Source of the DNA: Parietichytrium sp. I65-24A
Lineage: Eukaryota; Sar; Bigyra; Thraustochytrida; Thraustochytriidae
NCBI GenBank assembly: GCA_012862575.1
Contig: BLSF01000025.1
Span: 434,001-498,000 of the forward strand
Direction: 5' to 3'
DNA: 64,000 nt
The notes under the pieces were generated by a model, which ran no database searches, was not told the origin of the DNA, and saw only the letters and a program-made list of their open reading frames with translations. Both the position numbers and the translations under genes were made by a program. Numbering within the stretch: position 1 is the first letter of the stretch; each line of letters starts with the position of its first letter. Positions 9,515-20,420 of this stretch are shown here, one piece after another.

Positions 9515-11425
9515 ATGGGCGCTCTCAGCCCGTTCGACGTGGCTGTGATGGTGTTGTACTTTGTGGGCATGTTCGTGGTGTGCTTTGTAACCACTGTGCA
9601 CCAGGCAAGGGGTCAGAGAGGCAACAGCACTGACGGCTACTTCTTGGCCGACAGAAGTATTCCGTTCTGGGCCGTCGCCTTCTCCCTGTTTGCTTCGAAC
9701 ATCGGGTCTGAACACTTTATCGGACTTGCCGGCGGGGCGGCGAAAGACGGAATCGCGATTGCGTTTTACGAGCTTGGTGCCGTGCCATGTATCATGTTTC
9801 TTGGCTTTTTGTTCCTGCCGACATTCATGACTGCCAAGGTGGCCATCACGCCGGAGTATCTTGCTCTGAGGTACAACACACATTGCAAGCAACTGGTTAC
9901 GATTGTTTCGCTCTTGTTATACGGTTTTACGAAAGTGGCAAGCACCCTTTATGCTACTGAAGTCCTCGTCTCCGAGCTGTTCGAATTCAACGAATGGGCC
10001 GCCGTCATCTTGCTGCTGTTTCTCACGACGACCTACACCCTGCTCGGAGGCCTTGAAGTGGTCATTTATACCGAAGCGCTCCAAACTGTGATTCTTTTGG
10101 TCGGCGGGTTTGTTGTGCTGGGGTTCTCGCTTCACGAGTCTGGTGGTCTCGCAGAGGTGGACGCCTTCATGAATGGCACTTCCTACATGCACATGTTTCG
10201 AGCGCCAAACGACAGCGACTATCCAAGTGCAGGTATTTTGGGATACTACACTTTTTCCACTTGGTACTGGTGCATTGATCAAGTGATTGTCCAGAGAGGA
10301 CTCGCTGCAGCTAATGTTGCCCACGGGCAGGGAGGAACCGTCCTTGCATCTTTTCTCAAATTGATGCCGTTCTTTTTGATGGTGATCCCTGGTGTTTGCG
10401 CTCGAAAAATTATGTTTGACCGTGGGGTGATCAATGCAAACACGACTTTGGAGGAAGAGTATGACCTCTACACCCGCGCATATCCATGGCTTGTATCAGA
10501 GGTCGTTCCGCCGAACGCTCGAGGGTTCATCGTGTCTGCCATGCTCGCCGCAATGATGGGGCACCTCGCCAGTGTGTTCAACTCCGCGTCAAGTCTGGTG
10601 ACACTTGCGTTCTGGAAGCCCTTTCGCCCGCAAGCGACTCAAAGGGAGCTAGTGATTGTCGGCCGGGTCAGTGTGGCGGTCATCGGACTTATCTCCTTGG
10701 CTTGGGTGCCTCTGGTGCCTTTGTTGGGGACGACCTTCTTTCTCGTCATACAAGAACCTATTGCCTGCCTCGCGCCCCCGATGTTCTCGGTAGTCTTATG
10801 GGGTATGCTCACACCCGTTCCGACAGCTCTTGGCGCAACCGTTGGCCTCTGGGTTGGCGTTGTCCTTGGCGTTTTGGGTCTCGGTATCCGGATAGCTGAG
10901 GCGCTTGGGGCGCCACCCGTGGGAACTTTCACCCAAGTGCACTTTTTGTTCTTTGCGGCGATCAACTTTGCTGCAACGACGCTCGTGCTCTTCTTGGTTT
11001 CCCTTGTCCAACGAATCGTGTCACGGAAAAGTCGACTTGAATCATCTGCAAAGTTGCTCAACGAAGACGGTGAAGCAGATTTGCCCCCACAATCACTGTT
11101 ATTTCACTCCGGCGCCTTCATTTCCCTCATGCGAGAAAGCAAGCGCTCGCAGGCCTCTGAGCGGAATGTTGAGGACCTCCATGAGCTTGCATTGGATGAC
11201 ACTGGAATCGAGCTCCGTCACACGGTTTCCCTGTCACATGACGGAGGTTCTTTGACGGAGGGAGAATTGTCTGCACTCCATCCCAACGATGCTGCAGACG
11301 TTGTTGAGCAGTTCATTTGGGACGAAAAGGATGAGCGCCGTTGGCGCAAGCTACAAGTGGTGCTCTTCTGCTGTGGGGTTGCTGTGTTCGTTCCTTGGGT
11401 CTCTATCTTGATCATATTTGGGTGA
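9515..11425 (+). CDS. SGLT-type sodium/solute symporter (SLC5 family)
   Basis: A 636-residue polytopic plasma-membrane transporter. It starts with a short outside segment and a first membrane helix, then shows the SSS/SGLT landmarks: GYFLADRSIPFW, ASNIGSEHFIGLAGG, ITPEYLALRY, a TWYWCIDQVIVQR segment and FNSASSLVT (helix 8, where sodium is bound in SGLTs). VIQEPIACLAPP aligns with the sugar-binding Q457 region of human SGLT1, and the Gln is kept. A cytosolic loop of about 90 residues follows (Ser/Glu-rich), and the last residues form a final membrane helix, as in SGLTs. It probably takes up a hexose, myo-inositol or similar solute with sodium, which fits a marine heterotroph; the substrate is inferred. 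The ATG at 9515 has A at -3 and G at +4. Confidence 0.9.
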   Translation: MGALSPFDVAVMVLYFVGMFVVCFVTTVHQARGQRGNSTDGYFLADRSIPFWAVAFSLFASNIGSEHFIGLAGGAAKDGIAIAFYELGAVPCIMFLGFLFLPTFMTAKVAITPEYLALRYNTHCKQLVTIVSLLLYGFTKVASTLYATEVLVSELFEFNEWAAVILLLFLTTTYTLLGGLEVVIYTEALQTVILLVGGFVVLGFSLHESGGLAEVDAFMNGTSYMHMFRAPNDSDYPSAGILGYYTFSTWYWCIDQVIVQRGLAAANVAHGQGGTVLASFLKLMPFFLMVIPGVCARKIMFDRGVINANTTLEEEYDLYTRAYPWLVSEVVPPNARGFIVSAMLAAMMGHLASVFNSASSLVTLAFWKPFRPQATQRELVIVGRVSVAVIGLISLAWVPLVPLLGTTFFLVIQEPIACLAPPMFSVVLWGMLTPVPTALGATVGLWVGVVLGVLGLGIRIAEALGAPPVGTFTQVHFLFFAAINFAATTLVLFLVSLVQRIVSRKSRLESSAKLLNEDGEADLPPQSLLFHSGAFISLMRESKRSQASERNVEDLHELALDDTGIELRHTVSLSHDGGSLTEGELSALHPNDAADVVEQFIWDEKDERRWRKLQVVLFCCGVAVFVPWVSILIIFG

Positions 11426-12539
11426 TCAACCCACTTGTCCGCTTACTTGTCCGGTGAAGTATAGGAACCTACACAGGAACAAGGGGTCGGTCCCCTAAAA
11501 AAGAAAATTAGCCAAAGCTGTAGCTTCACATCATCTGATAGCTTCTGGTGCCTCTGATGTCGAGAATCTGCTGCTGTTCAAGCACACTTTTCCGGCAGTC
11601 AAAGTTTAGTGGCCAAGTGGGCGAAACATGACATGATGACCTTGTGGCAGCACCTTTTCTTGCCTCCTATTTCCATCTTTGACCCTGTGCCTATCCAATC
11701 TCTGCCAAAATAGCTGTGCTGGTACCTTTGCCAGGTGCAGTACTCGGGTACACACCTCATCTCAATTTCTGGCACACGCCAAACGGGTTCGTGGCCATGG
11801 TCCCTATCATGTCTGCTATATGTAGCAATTGGGCCCGCCAAAATATTTTGAGCGTGCGCCAATGAGTCATTCGCGATCTTGTGCAGAGTTGAGTTACCAC
11901 CCTTTCTTCAGTGAAGCAGCTTCCCAGCTTGGCTGCATGAGTCGGCGTTGCGCTGTAGTCTTTTCTGGAACTCCTTTAATGATGTTTTCCCGTTTCCTGG
12001 TCCTCCTCTCAACTCTGAAATTCTGGCCATGCGCCACACGAAAAATAAAAAAAAAGAGCTCTGTGGCATGAGCAACATGAGCACTGGTGTTCGCTCTTGC
12101 TACCTTGATACTATCCATCTACGGTAGGAGTAATTACCACAACAGCGACAAAAATCAGCACCAGCTTACGTGCACAGGTACTGGTCGCACTGCTATACGA
12201 AGAGCTATCTGCGGCTAGCTTGCCGTAGGTGGAGAGTTGGTGTGGTGTGCATTCTGCTCTGTTGGAGAGTAGTGAAAGACACTCAATAGTTTGCTTACCG
12301 ATTTGGTGGGATCTTCACTGCTCTCTTCCAAATTCCACCTCTTCTTCCAACAACCTGTCCTATGTGAATTGATTACCCACATTAGTAAGATCACATCCTC
12401 TCTCGTGCCTAAACTAAGCACTATCACTTCCCATAAGTAACCTAAGTCCAAGTCAGTATTGTCTCAGCTAGAACGCATTACCACAAAGGGGCCCTTCGCA
12501 GTGGTCGCTGGTCACACGCACGCACTCTCATTTCTCATT

Positions 12540-12600
12540 TCACTCACTCACTCACTCACTCACTCGCTCACTCGCTCTCTCTCACTCGCTCACAAATTCA
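12540..12600. repeat. CACT/CGCT microsatellite
   Basis: Tandem TCAC units with CGCT variants extend over about 60 bases on the + strand, followed by further CACT-rich sequence. Confidence 0.85.
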
Positions 12601-12810
12601 CTCACTTCACTCACCCACCCACGTTCTCCCTACCCCTTTCTACCCCTCCGCTACGACAGCCCTCCGAACGCTAGGCGCCGCTATTACGCCTCGCTACGCC
12701 CCCGCTACGAGTGGGACAATAGCGGTCGGTAGCGCGGGGTAGTGGGAGTAACTTGTTCGGTAAGAGAAGCAAAGGCGACTAGAAGGCACACCAAGAGCAG
12801 ACCAAGAGAT

Positions 12811-12820
12811 AGATAAATAG

Positions 12821-12859
<39 letters not shown>

Positions 12860-12860
12860 C
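12811..12860. repeat. GATA-GA compound microsatellite
   Basis: A run of GATA units passes directly into a pure GA run. It lies about 420 bases before the copper ATPase start, within a purine-rich tract. Confidence 0.9.
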
Positions 12861-13278
12861 GAAGGAAGAGACAAGGAAAGACAAAGAGAAAAAGAGAGAA
12901 AGAGAGCGCAAAGCCACAAAGGCCCAAAAGTGCGCGGGGCAAAGGGTCTTAAATTGGACGGAGAAGGGAGCCCAAATCAGGAGCGACAGAAGCCAGAGTC
13001 TCCAACAGTCTCCAACAGTCTCAAACAGTCTCATACAGTGGAGCAGACACACACAGAGAGAGAGAGAGAGAGCCCAGTCACGGTTGGCTTGGTCCAGTTT
13101 TAGACGGAGAAAGAAAGCAACGGAGCAACGGAAGAACGGAGGGCCCACCTGCGGCAACAAGCAAAAGAAGCAAAAGAAGCAAAGAAAGCAAAGGAAGCAG
13201 ACCGGGAGCACGTAGACGGATTCGTCCGCGTCACTGAGCTCAAGTGGCAGTGGGTCAGCGGGTCAGTGGGCAGTGGTG

Positions 13279-16200
13279 ATGGCGACGGGGATGGAGACGG
13301 AGGTGGTCCTCGCCGTGGACGGCATGATGTGTCAGACCAACTGCGGCGCCACCGTGCGGGGCGCCTTGTCCCGCGTTCCCGGCGTGTGGTCCGCGGCCGT
13401 GAGGTTCGACCAGTCCGCGGCTCTCGTGCGAGGGCCTGCGGTGGCCGCGGAGTTGGTGCAGTCGCTGGATGACGTGGGGTTCGACGCACAAGTAGTGGCA
13501 CCTGGCCCGCGACGCGACGCTCTGGTCCTTGCGCTGGCGCCGTTCGTGGAACCGTGCGGAAATGCTGCGGTGGTGCTGCGCGTGGAGGGCATGATGTGCC
13601 AGAAGAACTGCGGCTCCACGGTCGCCGCGGCGCTGCGCTCCACGCGCGGCGCGCAACGCGTGGTCGTGTGCTTTGCGCTGCAGGCCGCGCTCGTGCAGGG
13701 CACCGACGCCGCGCACGATCTCGTCGAGGCGGTCGAAGACGTGGGCTTTGACGCGGCGGTCGTGCAAGATGCGGAGGAAAGAGCGGAATTGACGCACCAG
13801 CTCGAAGAGTTCGCAAGATCCACACAGACTACCCCGAATGCGCCACAGATGCACACACAATCACAGGTACAGTCACAGGAGGTGTCGCAGGCACTGGCGG
13901 CTCTTTCGCCATCTGGAGCTGTGGCAGAGACACAATCATCGGTGTCGCCTAGGAGCTGCTCTAGCGAAGAAACCAGCTGTAGTAGCGCAGGGGCAGAGCG
14001 GGGCTTGCTGTCAGGTGAAATGAAAGATTTCGTGGAAATTACGCTTCAGAACCAGCAAAACGGCGCGCCTGTCGCCGGCGACAACAAGAGCCAGCGGCGC
14101 AAAGCGGAGATTGGCATCACCGGCATGACTTGCGCTTCCTGCGTCGCCAACGTGGAGCGCAACCTGCCGAAGGTGGATGGCGTGTTCGCCGTGGCCGTGG
14201 CACTTATCGCTGAAAAGGCCTCTGTGGAGTATGACAGCGCGAGAATATCCGGCGCGGAGATCGCGGAGGCGGTGGACCGGCTTGGGTACAAGGGCATCGT
14301 GATCGAGGACAACCTTCCGTGCGACGCAGTCACTCAGGGCGTGGGGTCCCTGAGTCTTTGCATCCGCAACCGTCGGTCGCAACGGGAAATGGAGGACCGT
14401 CTCTTGGTGCCTCTTATGGCTCTGGAAGGGGTTCTTTCAGTGAATTTCAATGAGGAAAACTCTACCCTGCGCATCCGCCACCTTAATGACAAGGTCGGCG
14501 CCCGCGACTTGTTCTTTTTCGCACAATCCTCTGGGTTTATCTGCGAGCTCGTTGGTGGCGCGGACGCATCCTCGAGCAAAACCGAAGATGGCTCAGCTTA
14601 CTTTCGGAGAATGTTCTTCGGCTCCTTATTCTTCACCATTCCGGTCGTTATTCTCAGCATGGTCTGTCCGCAAATCCCTCCAGTCATGGTTCATTTAAAT
14701 AAGCCCATGTTTTTGGGCATCGCATGGCACTCTTTTCTGCTCTGGGCGTTTGCCACCCCTGTGCAGTTTTATTTTGGTGCCCGATTCTTCGTAAACGCCT
14801 TCAAAGCTCTCAGCCACGGGAACGCCAACATGGACGTGCTGGTGGTGCTCGGAACCTCGGCCGCGTATTTGTACAGCGTACTCTCACTTCTGGTAACGAT
14901 CATCAAGCATGAACAGGCCAGGGAGGCGAGCTCCGACGCGCACTTCTTCGAAACTTCGGCCATGCTTATCACCTTCATTCTGTTGGGCAAGTACCTCGAA
15001 TCTGCTGCCCGCACAAGAACCGCGGATGCCCTCCACGCACTCATGGATCTGCAGGTGGACACTGCCATCCTCTGCCAGGAACCTAGCGTCGGCCCACAGG
15101 ACGAAGCCTCCGGCAGCTCTGACGGAGAAAGCGACAGCGAGAGCGAAACGAAGGGCAAGGAGATGCGCGTTAGCAAACCAAGCTCATTCGACAGCGAAGT
15201 TGTCATTGACCTTCGGCTCGTGCAGGTCGGCGACGTCCTCAAAGTGCTTCCCGGCCAGCGTGTGCCTGTGGACGGTGTAGTATTAAGCGGCTCCTCTGCC
15301 GTGGACGAGTCCATGCTCACCGGCGAGCCCGTGCCTGTGAATAAAACTGAGGGATCTGCGGTAACTGGCTGTACGGTGAACGGTCATGGCATGTTTTACA
15401 TGCGCGCTGAACGCGTTGGTACAGACACCGCCATCGCTCAGATTATGAAGTTGGTGGAAGATGCGCAGGCAACCAAGGCACCAATTCAAGAGTACGCGGA
15501 CCGCATTTCCAGAGTCTTTGTTCCAATGGTCGTCTTGCTTGCCGTCATCACCTGGGTGATGTGGTTTGTCTTGGTGTTCTACTGGCACCCAAAGTACTTG
15601 GAAGGGCTCAAGTTGAGCGAGCAGATTGTCTTCGCCTTCAAGTTTGGCGTAGCCGTATTGGTGATTTCGTGTCCTTGCGCTCTCGGACTTGCAACCCCAA
15701 CTGCTGTCATGGTGGCGACTGGAGTTGGAGCACAGCATGGTATCTTGATCAAGGGAGGCGACTCCATCGAGGCAGCCAGCAAAGTGACTGCCGTGGTTTT
15801 CGACAAGACCGGCACCATCACCAAGGGCAAGCCCACCGTCTCCAACATTCTGTGCTGCGGCCCTCTTTCCGAGTTTGATTTTCTGTCGGTCGTGGGAACA
15901 GCAGAAGGCGCAAGCGAGCACCCTGTTGCTAAGGCCGTCACAGCTTACGCAAAGGAAAACAACGCAAAGGTTGGCTCCCCGCCAAAAGAGTTTGAAGCTC
16001 TTCCTGGCCTCGGTATCGATGCCACGATGTCGGATGGGTCCCGACTAATCGTCGGAAATCGCAAGCTTATGAGACTCAACCAGGTCTCGATTCCCGCTGC
16101 GGCCGCGGATTTCATGTCTTCGAACGAAGAGCAGGGAACCGTGGTGCTCGCCGCGATTCAGACTGCAGGTTACTCCGGCTTCACCATCATTGGCGCAATT

Positions 16201-16965
16201 GCGGTGTGCGACCCAATCAACGACAATGCTAGTTACGTCGTGAGCACGCTCAAATTCATGGGAATCAAGGTGTACATGCTCTCTGGTGACAACGAAGTCA
16301 CGGCGCACGCTGTGGCTCGAGCCGTCGGAATATTGCCCAGCAACGTGTTCGCCAACTGCCTGCCGAAGCAGAAGAGTAGCCGCATTGCAAAGCTTCAAAA
16401 CACAGAGGTTGTAGCTATGGTCGGTGATGGCGTGAACGACGCCGCAGCGCTTACCTTGGCTGACCTCGGGGTGGGAATTGGAAGCGGAACCGAAATCGCA
16501 ATCAAGTCCGCCGACGTCGTCTTGATTAGGAGCAATTTGATGGACATTCCAGTACTCATTGATCTCTGCAAGCGCTCCATCTCCCGCATCAAGCTCAACT
16601 TCTTCTTCAGCTTTGCGTACAACACGTTGTGCATTCCACTTGCTGCTGGGCTTCTGTACCCTGCCTTCCACCTGCGCCTTCCTCCAGCACTGGCTGGTCT
16701 TTTGATGGCCATGTCCTCTGTCACGGTTGTGTGCAGCTCCCTTCTTCTCAAATATTACAAGCCTCCTCAAATGATGGATGTGGACTTTGACAGCAAAGTC
16801 CAGCCTCGCTTCGAGCGCTCTTTCTCGAGCACCTCGATTGCTGACGATGTTAGCGAGCTGAAAGCACCGAAATTTCGCGCCGGCAACTGGGCGCGAAAGG
16901 GTTACTCCAAGCTCACTTCGAAAGTCAGCAGTGACGACCAGCTTGCCCCATTGACTTGTGTGTAA
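13279..16965 (+). CDS. Copper-transporting P1B-type ATPase with atypical metal-binding domains
   Basis: A 1228-residue heavy-metal ATPase that pumps copper across a Golgi, vacuolar or plasma membrane. The N-terminus carries HMA-fold repeats. The first (residues ~8-75) and second (~97-165) have GMMCQTNCG and GMMCQKNCG, with three residues between the cysteines (C18/C22, C107/C111) instead of the usual two. The third has canonical GMTCASC (C285/C288). A fourth HMA-like repeat (~355-430) has no cysteine pair. A Ser/Gln-rich linker (~195-260) separates the repeats. The core is complete: [12 protein letters not shown] (CPC at ~798-800), the phosphorylated Asp in DKTGT (D842), SEHP (H881) and [10 protein letters not shown]. 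An acidic Ser-rich insert (~615-635) precedes the actuator TGEP motif. Eight membrane helices are expected. The ATG at 13279 follows two in-frame GTG codons. The stop codon overlaps an AATAAA. Confidence 0.95.
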   Translation: MATGMETEVVLAVDGMMCQTNCGATVRGALSRVPGVWSAAVRFDQSAALVRGPAVAAELVQSLDDVGFDAQVVAPGPRRDALVLALAPFVEPCGNAAVVLRVEGMMCQKNCGSTVAAALRSTRGAQRVVVCFALQAALVQGTDAAHDLVEAVEDVGFDAAVVQDAEERAELTHQLEEFARSTQTTPNAPQMHTQSQVQSQEVSQALAALSPSGAVAETQSSVSPRSCSSEETSCSSAGAERGLLSGEMKDFVEITLQNQQNGAPVAGDNKSQRRKAEIGITGMTCASCVANVERNLPKVDGVFAVAVALIAEKASVEYDSARISGAEIAEAVDRLGYKGIVIEDNLPCDAVTQGVGSLSLCIRNRRSQREMEDRLLVPLMALEGVLSVNFNEENSTLRIRHLNDKVGARDLFFFAQSSGFICELVGGADASSSKTEDGSAYFRRMFFGSLFFTIPVVILSMVCPQIPPVMVHLNKPMFLGIAWHSFLLWAFATPVQFYFGARFFVNAFKALSHGNANMDVLVVLGTSAAYLYSVLSLLVTIIKHEQAREASSDAHFFETSAMLITFILLGKYLESAARTRTADALHALMDLQVDTAILCQEPSVGPQDEASGSSDGESDSESETKGKEMRVSKPSSFDSEVVIDLRLVQVGDVLKVLPGQRVPVDGVVLSGSSAVDESMLTGEPVPVNKTEGSAVTGCTVNGHGMFYMRAERVGTDTAIAQIMKLVEDAQATKAPIQEYADRISRVFVPMVVLLAVITWVMWFVLVFYWHPKYLEGLKLSEQIVFAFKFGVAVLVISCPCALGLATPTAVMVATGVGAQHGILIKGGDSIEAASKVTAVVFDKTGTITKGKPTVSNILCCGPLSEFDFLSVVGTAEGASEHPVAKAVTAYAKENNAKVGSPPKEFEALPGLGIDATMSDGSRLIVGNRKLMRLNQVSIPAAAADFMSSNEEQGTVVLAAIQTAGYSGFTIIGAIAVCDPINDNASYVVSTLKFMGIKVYMLSGDNEVTAHAVARAVGILPSNVFANCLPKQKSSRIAKLQNTEVVAMVGDGVNDAAALTLADLGVGIGSGTEIAIKSADVVLIRSNLMDIPVLIDLCKRSISRIKLNFFFSFAYNTLCIPLAAGLLYPAFHLRLPPALAGLLMAMSSVTVVCSSLLLKYYKPPQMMDVDFDSKVQPRFERSFSSTSIADDVSELKAPKFRAGNWARKGYSKLTSKVSSDDQLAPLTCV

Positions 16966-17464
16966 TAAACCTTCACATTGTAAAATTGAATGACAAAGTA
17001 TGAACTATAAAAATCACCACTGAATGTTGTTGATAGTATTCTTCTGTGCAGAGTCGTGTGGTTGTAAAACATTCTGTGGATTCAGTACACATGGAGGTGT
17101 AGACTTTGGACTTTCTAATTCTATACGGAGGCGTGAATTTCCATAAACCGGAGGTGTCTGCAACAGAAGGAATGGTGCGCGCAAAATGATTGAAAAGTAG
17201 CCAAGCCATTGAAGAGCTTGAGGGGCAGAAGAACACGGGACGAATGGAAAAGCTAAATTGTATAACAATCAAATTTTAATAAATCAATGAAAAGTGTTCA
17301 GACAAAAAGACAACCTCGATCAGGTTTTCGTTCCTGCTGCAAGTAGCAGCACAGAGATGGATTGGGCAAAATAAAACAGGCACCACTGCAACTTTTTTTG
17401 AGCGCAAATATGAACAACGGTCGATCAAGACAGGGAGTGGCGTTTGTTGCGCGGCGAAGCAACA
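16966..17464. other. Convergent spacer, A/T-rich
   Basis: The 499 bases between the 3' ends of the copper ATPase (+) and bZIP-like (-) genes are A/T-rich and contain AATAAA motifs at 16964-16969 and near 17278. They probably hold both 3' untranslated regions. No gene is supported. Confidence 0.5.
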
Positions 17465-18892
17465 TTACTGCGAGAATGGAGATCCGCACGCGCCTTCGCT
17501 GGAATCATTACCGGAGGGCGAGCCACCGCTCATCATACCCACTGGCACGGCAGTCGCACCAGCACCAATGTTAAGGAGCTGCTCCATGGCACTCAGCTTG
17601 CTCTTCTTCACGTTGAGGTGCACGTCGATGTCGTCCGAGGAGATTGCCCCGGTCTTGACCATCTGGTTTTCCTCTACCAACATTCCTGCAAATTCCTTGG
17701 CGGTTCCAGCGACCAGCTGAATGAAGCGTTGCGACATGGCGCCACGGTCGTTGATAATCTCGCGAATGTCAATTGCGTTAATCATGTTGTATGAGCTTGG
17801 GAAGGAGAAGATCATGATAACTCTCGTACCCTCCTCGTCGTCCCAGATGACGTTGCCCTTGGCCACCAAAGACTTGACCCTGCTTTCCTTGCCAGAGATT
17901 GTTTCCTTTGGGCGAAGCGTGGTTGAGGTTGTTGCAACGCAGATAGCAGATGCCTGGCCAAAGTCTTCCAGAGGGAACCCGGATTTCCCACCTGCACGGC
18001 CTTCTGCGGTTCTCTTGGGAGGAGTCAGCGTTGACTTTGCCAGCAACTTGCGGAGACGGTTTACGACAAACACAACGTCTTGCTCTTCTGCGGCGCCGTC
18101 AAAGTCGTTGGTGAAGTGAACCACACGAGTGTTGACATCGGGCATCTTGCCGCTCACCGGCTTGAGTTTCAAGGTGCTGTTTTTGTACATTCGGCGCTGA
18201 GCCTCTTCCTTTGAGTAGGTCCTCCAGAATAGGTCGGCAACAACGTCAGCCTTGATGTCCTTGATCAAGCAGTCAAAGCGAATGCTCATGCGCAGGTTGT
18301 TGGGGTCAAAGCTGGAGGTGGTGGAGCCGTCAATGTTGTCGATACCTACTTTGTAGCTCATCTGCAGGTTTGCCAGAGGCCCAATGCTTGCGAAGGCTTG
18401 CGGGATCTTCATCCGGAGCCACTCCTCCTGGCTTTGAGAGACCATACTCATGAGGTAAGATTGGGCAGAGTCGGCGCCTTCTCTGTAGATGACCTCCTCA
18501 GTGGCATCCTCGCATGGTTTGGCGTCATAGAGATCGAGAAACCTGCCGATGAACCTCTTGTGCTCGTCAATCTGTGCGCGAAGCATGTCATTCTCCGTTG
18601 CGAGAAACATGTCCAATCCGCTCATTTCCTCGCGCTGCTCCAGCTCCAGCTCCTGGATCTTGTTGAGAAACTGCGCGCGCTCATCCTTGAGCAGCTCGTT
18701 CTCTTTGCGCAGCTGCACGAGCTCTCTCTTGCGTCGTGCCCTGGTCTCCAGGCTCAGCCCTTCCTCGATCGCCTTTTGCCGCTCATAAGGCGTCAAAGAG
18801 CAGTCGCGCTTGCGCTTGAGCGGGAAAGGGTCCTCCGCGGAAGGCGTGCTTGAAGGTGACATTCCCACGTGCTCCAGGATCTCGCCCCACAT
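17465..18892 (-). CDS. bZIP-like protein with a conserved-looking C-terminal domain
   Basis: A 475-residue probable nuclear protein. After a basic patch (PLKRKRD, a likely nuclear signal) at ~25-31 comes a bZIP-like stretch at ~45-120: basic residues around ETRARRKRELVQLRKENEL, then leucine heptads and an extended coiled coil. The usual bZIP core asparagine is not evident, so DNA binding is uncertain. Residues ~160-440 are globular, with alternating hydrophobic strands and helices. The length and pattern suggest a START-like or oomycete-type bZIP-associated domain, but I cannot identify it firmly. The tail is Gly/Ser-rich. The ATG at 18892 is the first in frame (an in-frame GTG lies just upstream), with G at -3. 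It converges on the copper ATPase gene; no functional link is shown. Confidence 0.75.
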   Translation of the reverse strand: MWGEILEHVGMSPSSTPSAEDPFPLKRKRDCSLTPYERQKAIEEGLSLETRARRKRELVQLRKENELLKDERAQFLNKIQELELEQREEMSGLDMFLATENDMLRAQIDEHKRFIGRFLDLYDAKPCEDATEEVIYREGADSAQSYLMSMVSQSQEEWLRMKIPQAFASIGPLANLQMSYKVGIDNIDGSTTSSFDPNNLRMSIRFDCLIKDIKADVVADLFWRTYSKEEAQRRMYKNSTLKLKPVSGKMPDVNTRVVHFTNDFDGAAEEQDVVFVVNRLRKLLAKSTLTPPKRTAEGRAGGKSGFPLEDFGQASAICVATTSTTLRPKETISGKESRVKSLVAKGNVIWDDEEGTRVIMIFSFPSSYNMINAIDIREIINDRGAMSQRFIQLVAGTAKEFAGMLVEENQMVKTGAISSDDIDVHLNVKKSKLSAMEQLLNIGAGATAVPVGMMSGGSPSGNDSSEGACGSPFSQ

Positions 18893-20420
18893 TCCACTCT
18901 CCACTTTTCACTATCGACTTTTCACTTTCCACAGCGGACCAAACACACAGACCGACGCTAACTCAACGCCGATTCAACAATGTTTCCGTCCTTCCGTCCT
19001 TCAAGGAATGCTGTGTCACCTTGCCTTGGCTGCTTTGTTCGCTTTGTACGCTACGAAAGCCGCCTTCAAGTTGTTCTACCTGGCACTCTGCTCTGCTCCT
19101 CTCTTCTCAGCACTGTGTGCTCTTGCTTTTCTACACAAGTATTGAAGGTCAAATCGGAGCAGTTGCAATCGAATGCAGTTGTTCTCAGTTCTCAGTACTC
19201 AGCACTCAGCACTCAGTATAATTGCAAATGCAACTCTGCGCGAAAGAGACGAACACGTTGTTGTTGTTGTTATTGTTATTGTTCTCGTTCGATTTCACTG
19301 TCTATTCAGTCTATTCTGTCTATTCAGTCAATTCACAGATCCGCAGTTGAGGGATTGCAAAGGATTGGATTGTCAGTGAATGCGCCACTCCTGCTGCCTC
19401 CCGCCACTCCCACGCCAATCGCTAGCCACCGCGCTACCACACGCAGCCCTACTCGCACGCATAGCTGCACGGTACCCCTTATTCTTAGCCCAAGACCAGC
19501 GAGAGACTACCATGGGGTAAGGAAATGGCTAAGTGCATGTCTGGGACCCGCTGCCTCTCTTCCCCGGGGGTAGTGGCGAATAGGCCCTGAATAGGGTTGA
19601 GGAGCTCCTATTAGGGATGTAGCGACTGGTAGTGCCTTGCATCGTATAGCCGTCGCGGGGTTGTGAGGGAACACGGGAGACGGAAAAATGGAAGACGGAA
19701 GAAGTTACTCACAGTGGCACAGGAAAGGAAAGCGACGCAGCAGCAGCTCTTCCTTCCGTTACTCACTGCCAGTACTCCTAGCGCATATAGCTTATCAAAT
19801 AACAGCCAAGCCTGCTCTTCTCAAGTCTGCCATTGGGCAAGTCAATCAATCAAGAAAGAATCAAAGAAAAAGTAAAGAAAATAAACAATTATTGACACAT
19901 TGTGGGGTGCATGTGTGTGTGTTCCCTTCTTTCCTCCCAAGACTTGTCTCCACTCTCGGCGTCATAGAGCACTGCTACTGTGTACTAGTAGCATGCATGC
20001 GCCTGTGAGAGCGACTAGGCCACCTGCTATGGCTGTCCTAGTGGTGCGGGTTGGCGCCAGTACACTCTCTGCCAGGAAGTAAGCTTACCCCTTCTGTGTA
20101 GAGAGAGAGAGATAGGGAGAGAGTCGGGACGAGTGAAAGTCGCCAAAAGAAGCAGCTCGTTCCAACTTTTTCCCATTTGATTTATTTCTCACTGTCAATC
20201 AATTGTTGAACAATCGATTTGAAAAGGACACGTATCTACTACGCGTTCCCTGCCAAAGTTCGGAGTTTTCGGAGCTCCTTGCATTGGCTTGCGCAGCTTC
20301 TCTAGCAAGAGTAGAACGCCGTACAGATTCCGAACCAGCTGGACCGGTTTTGTCGCTTCGATTAACTTGTTTTTGAACTCAACAGCAAGTTAAAACACAC
20401 ACATTTTGTCAGTCAGCCAT

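Larger units (their letters stand above)
11426..13278. other. Intergenic region with repeat-rich leader of the copper ATPase gene
   Basis: The 1.85 kb holds no supported gene; two small opposing frames around 11830-12118 are not convincing. From about 12530 on it is dominated by simple repeats: CACT units (12540-12600), GATA then GA units (12811-12860), CAGTCTCCAA units (13000-13040), a GA run (13052-13072) and AAAGAAGC units (13162-13200). The last 500 bases are markedly purine-rich on the + strand and run up to the ATPase start, so they probably form its promoter and 5' leader. Confidence 0.5.

Noticed and set aside
11829-12118. Two small opposing open frames after the symporter gene
   Set aside because: Both strands are open over the same bases, neither peptide has a recognisable domain, and the composition is not clearly coding.
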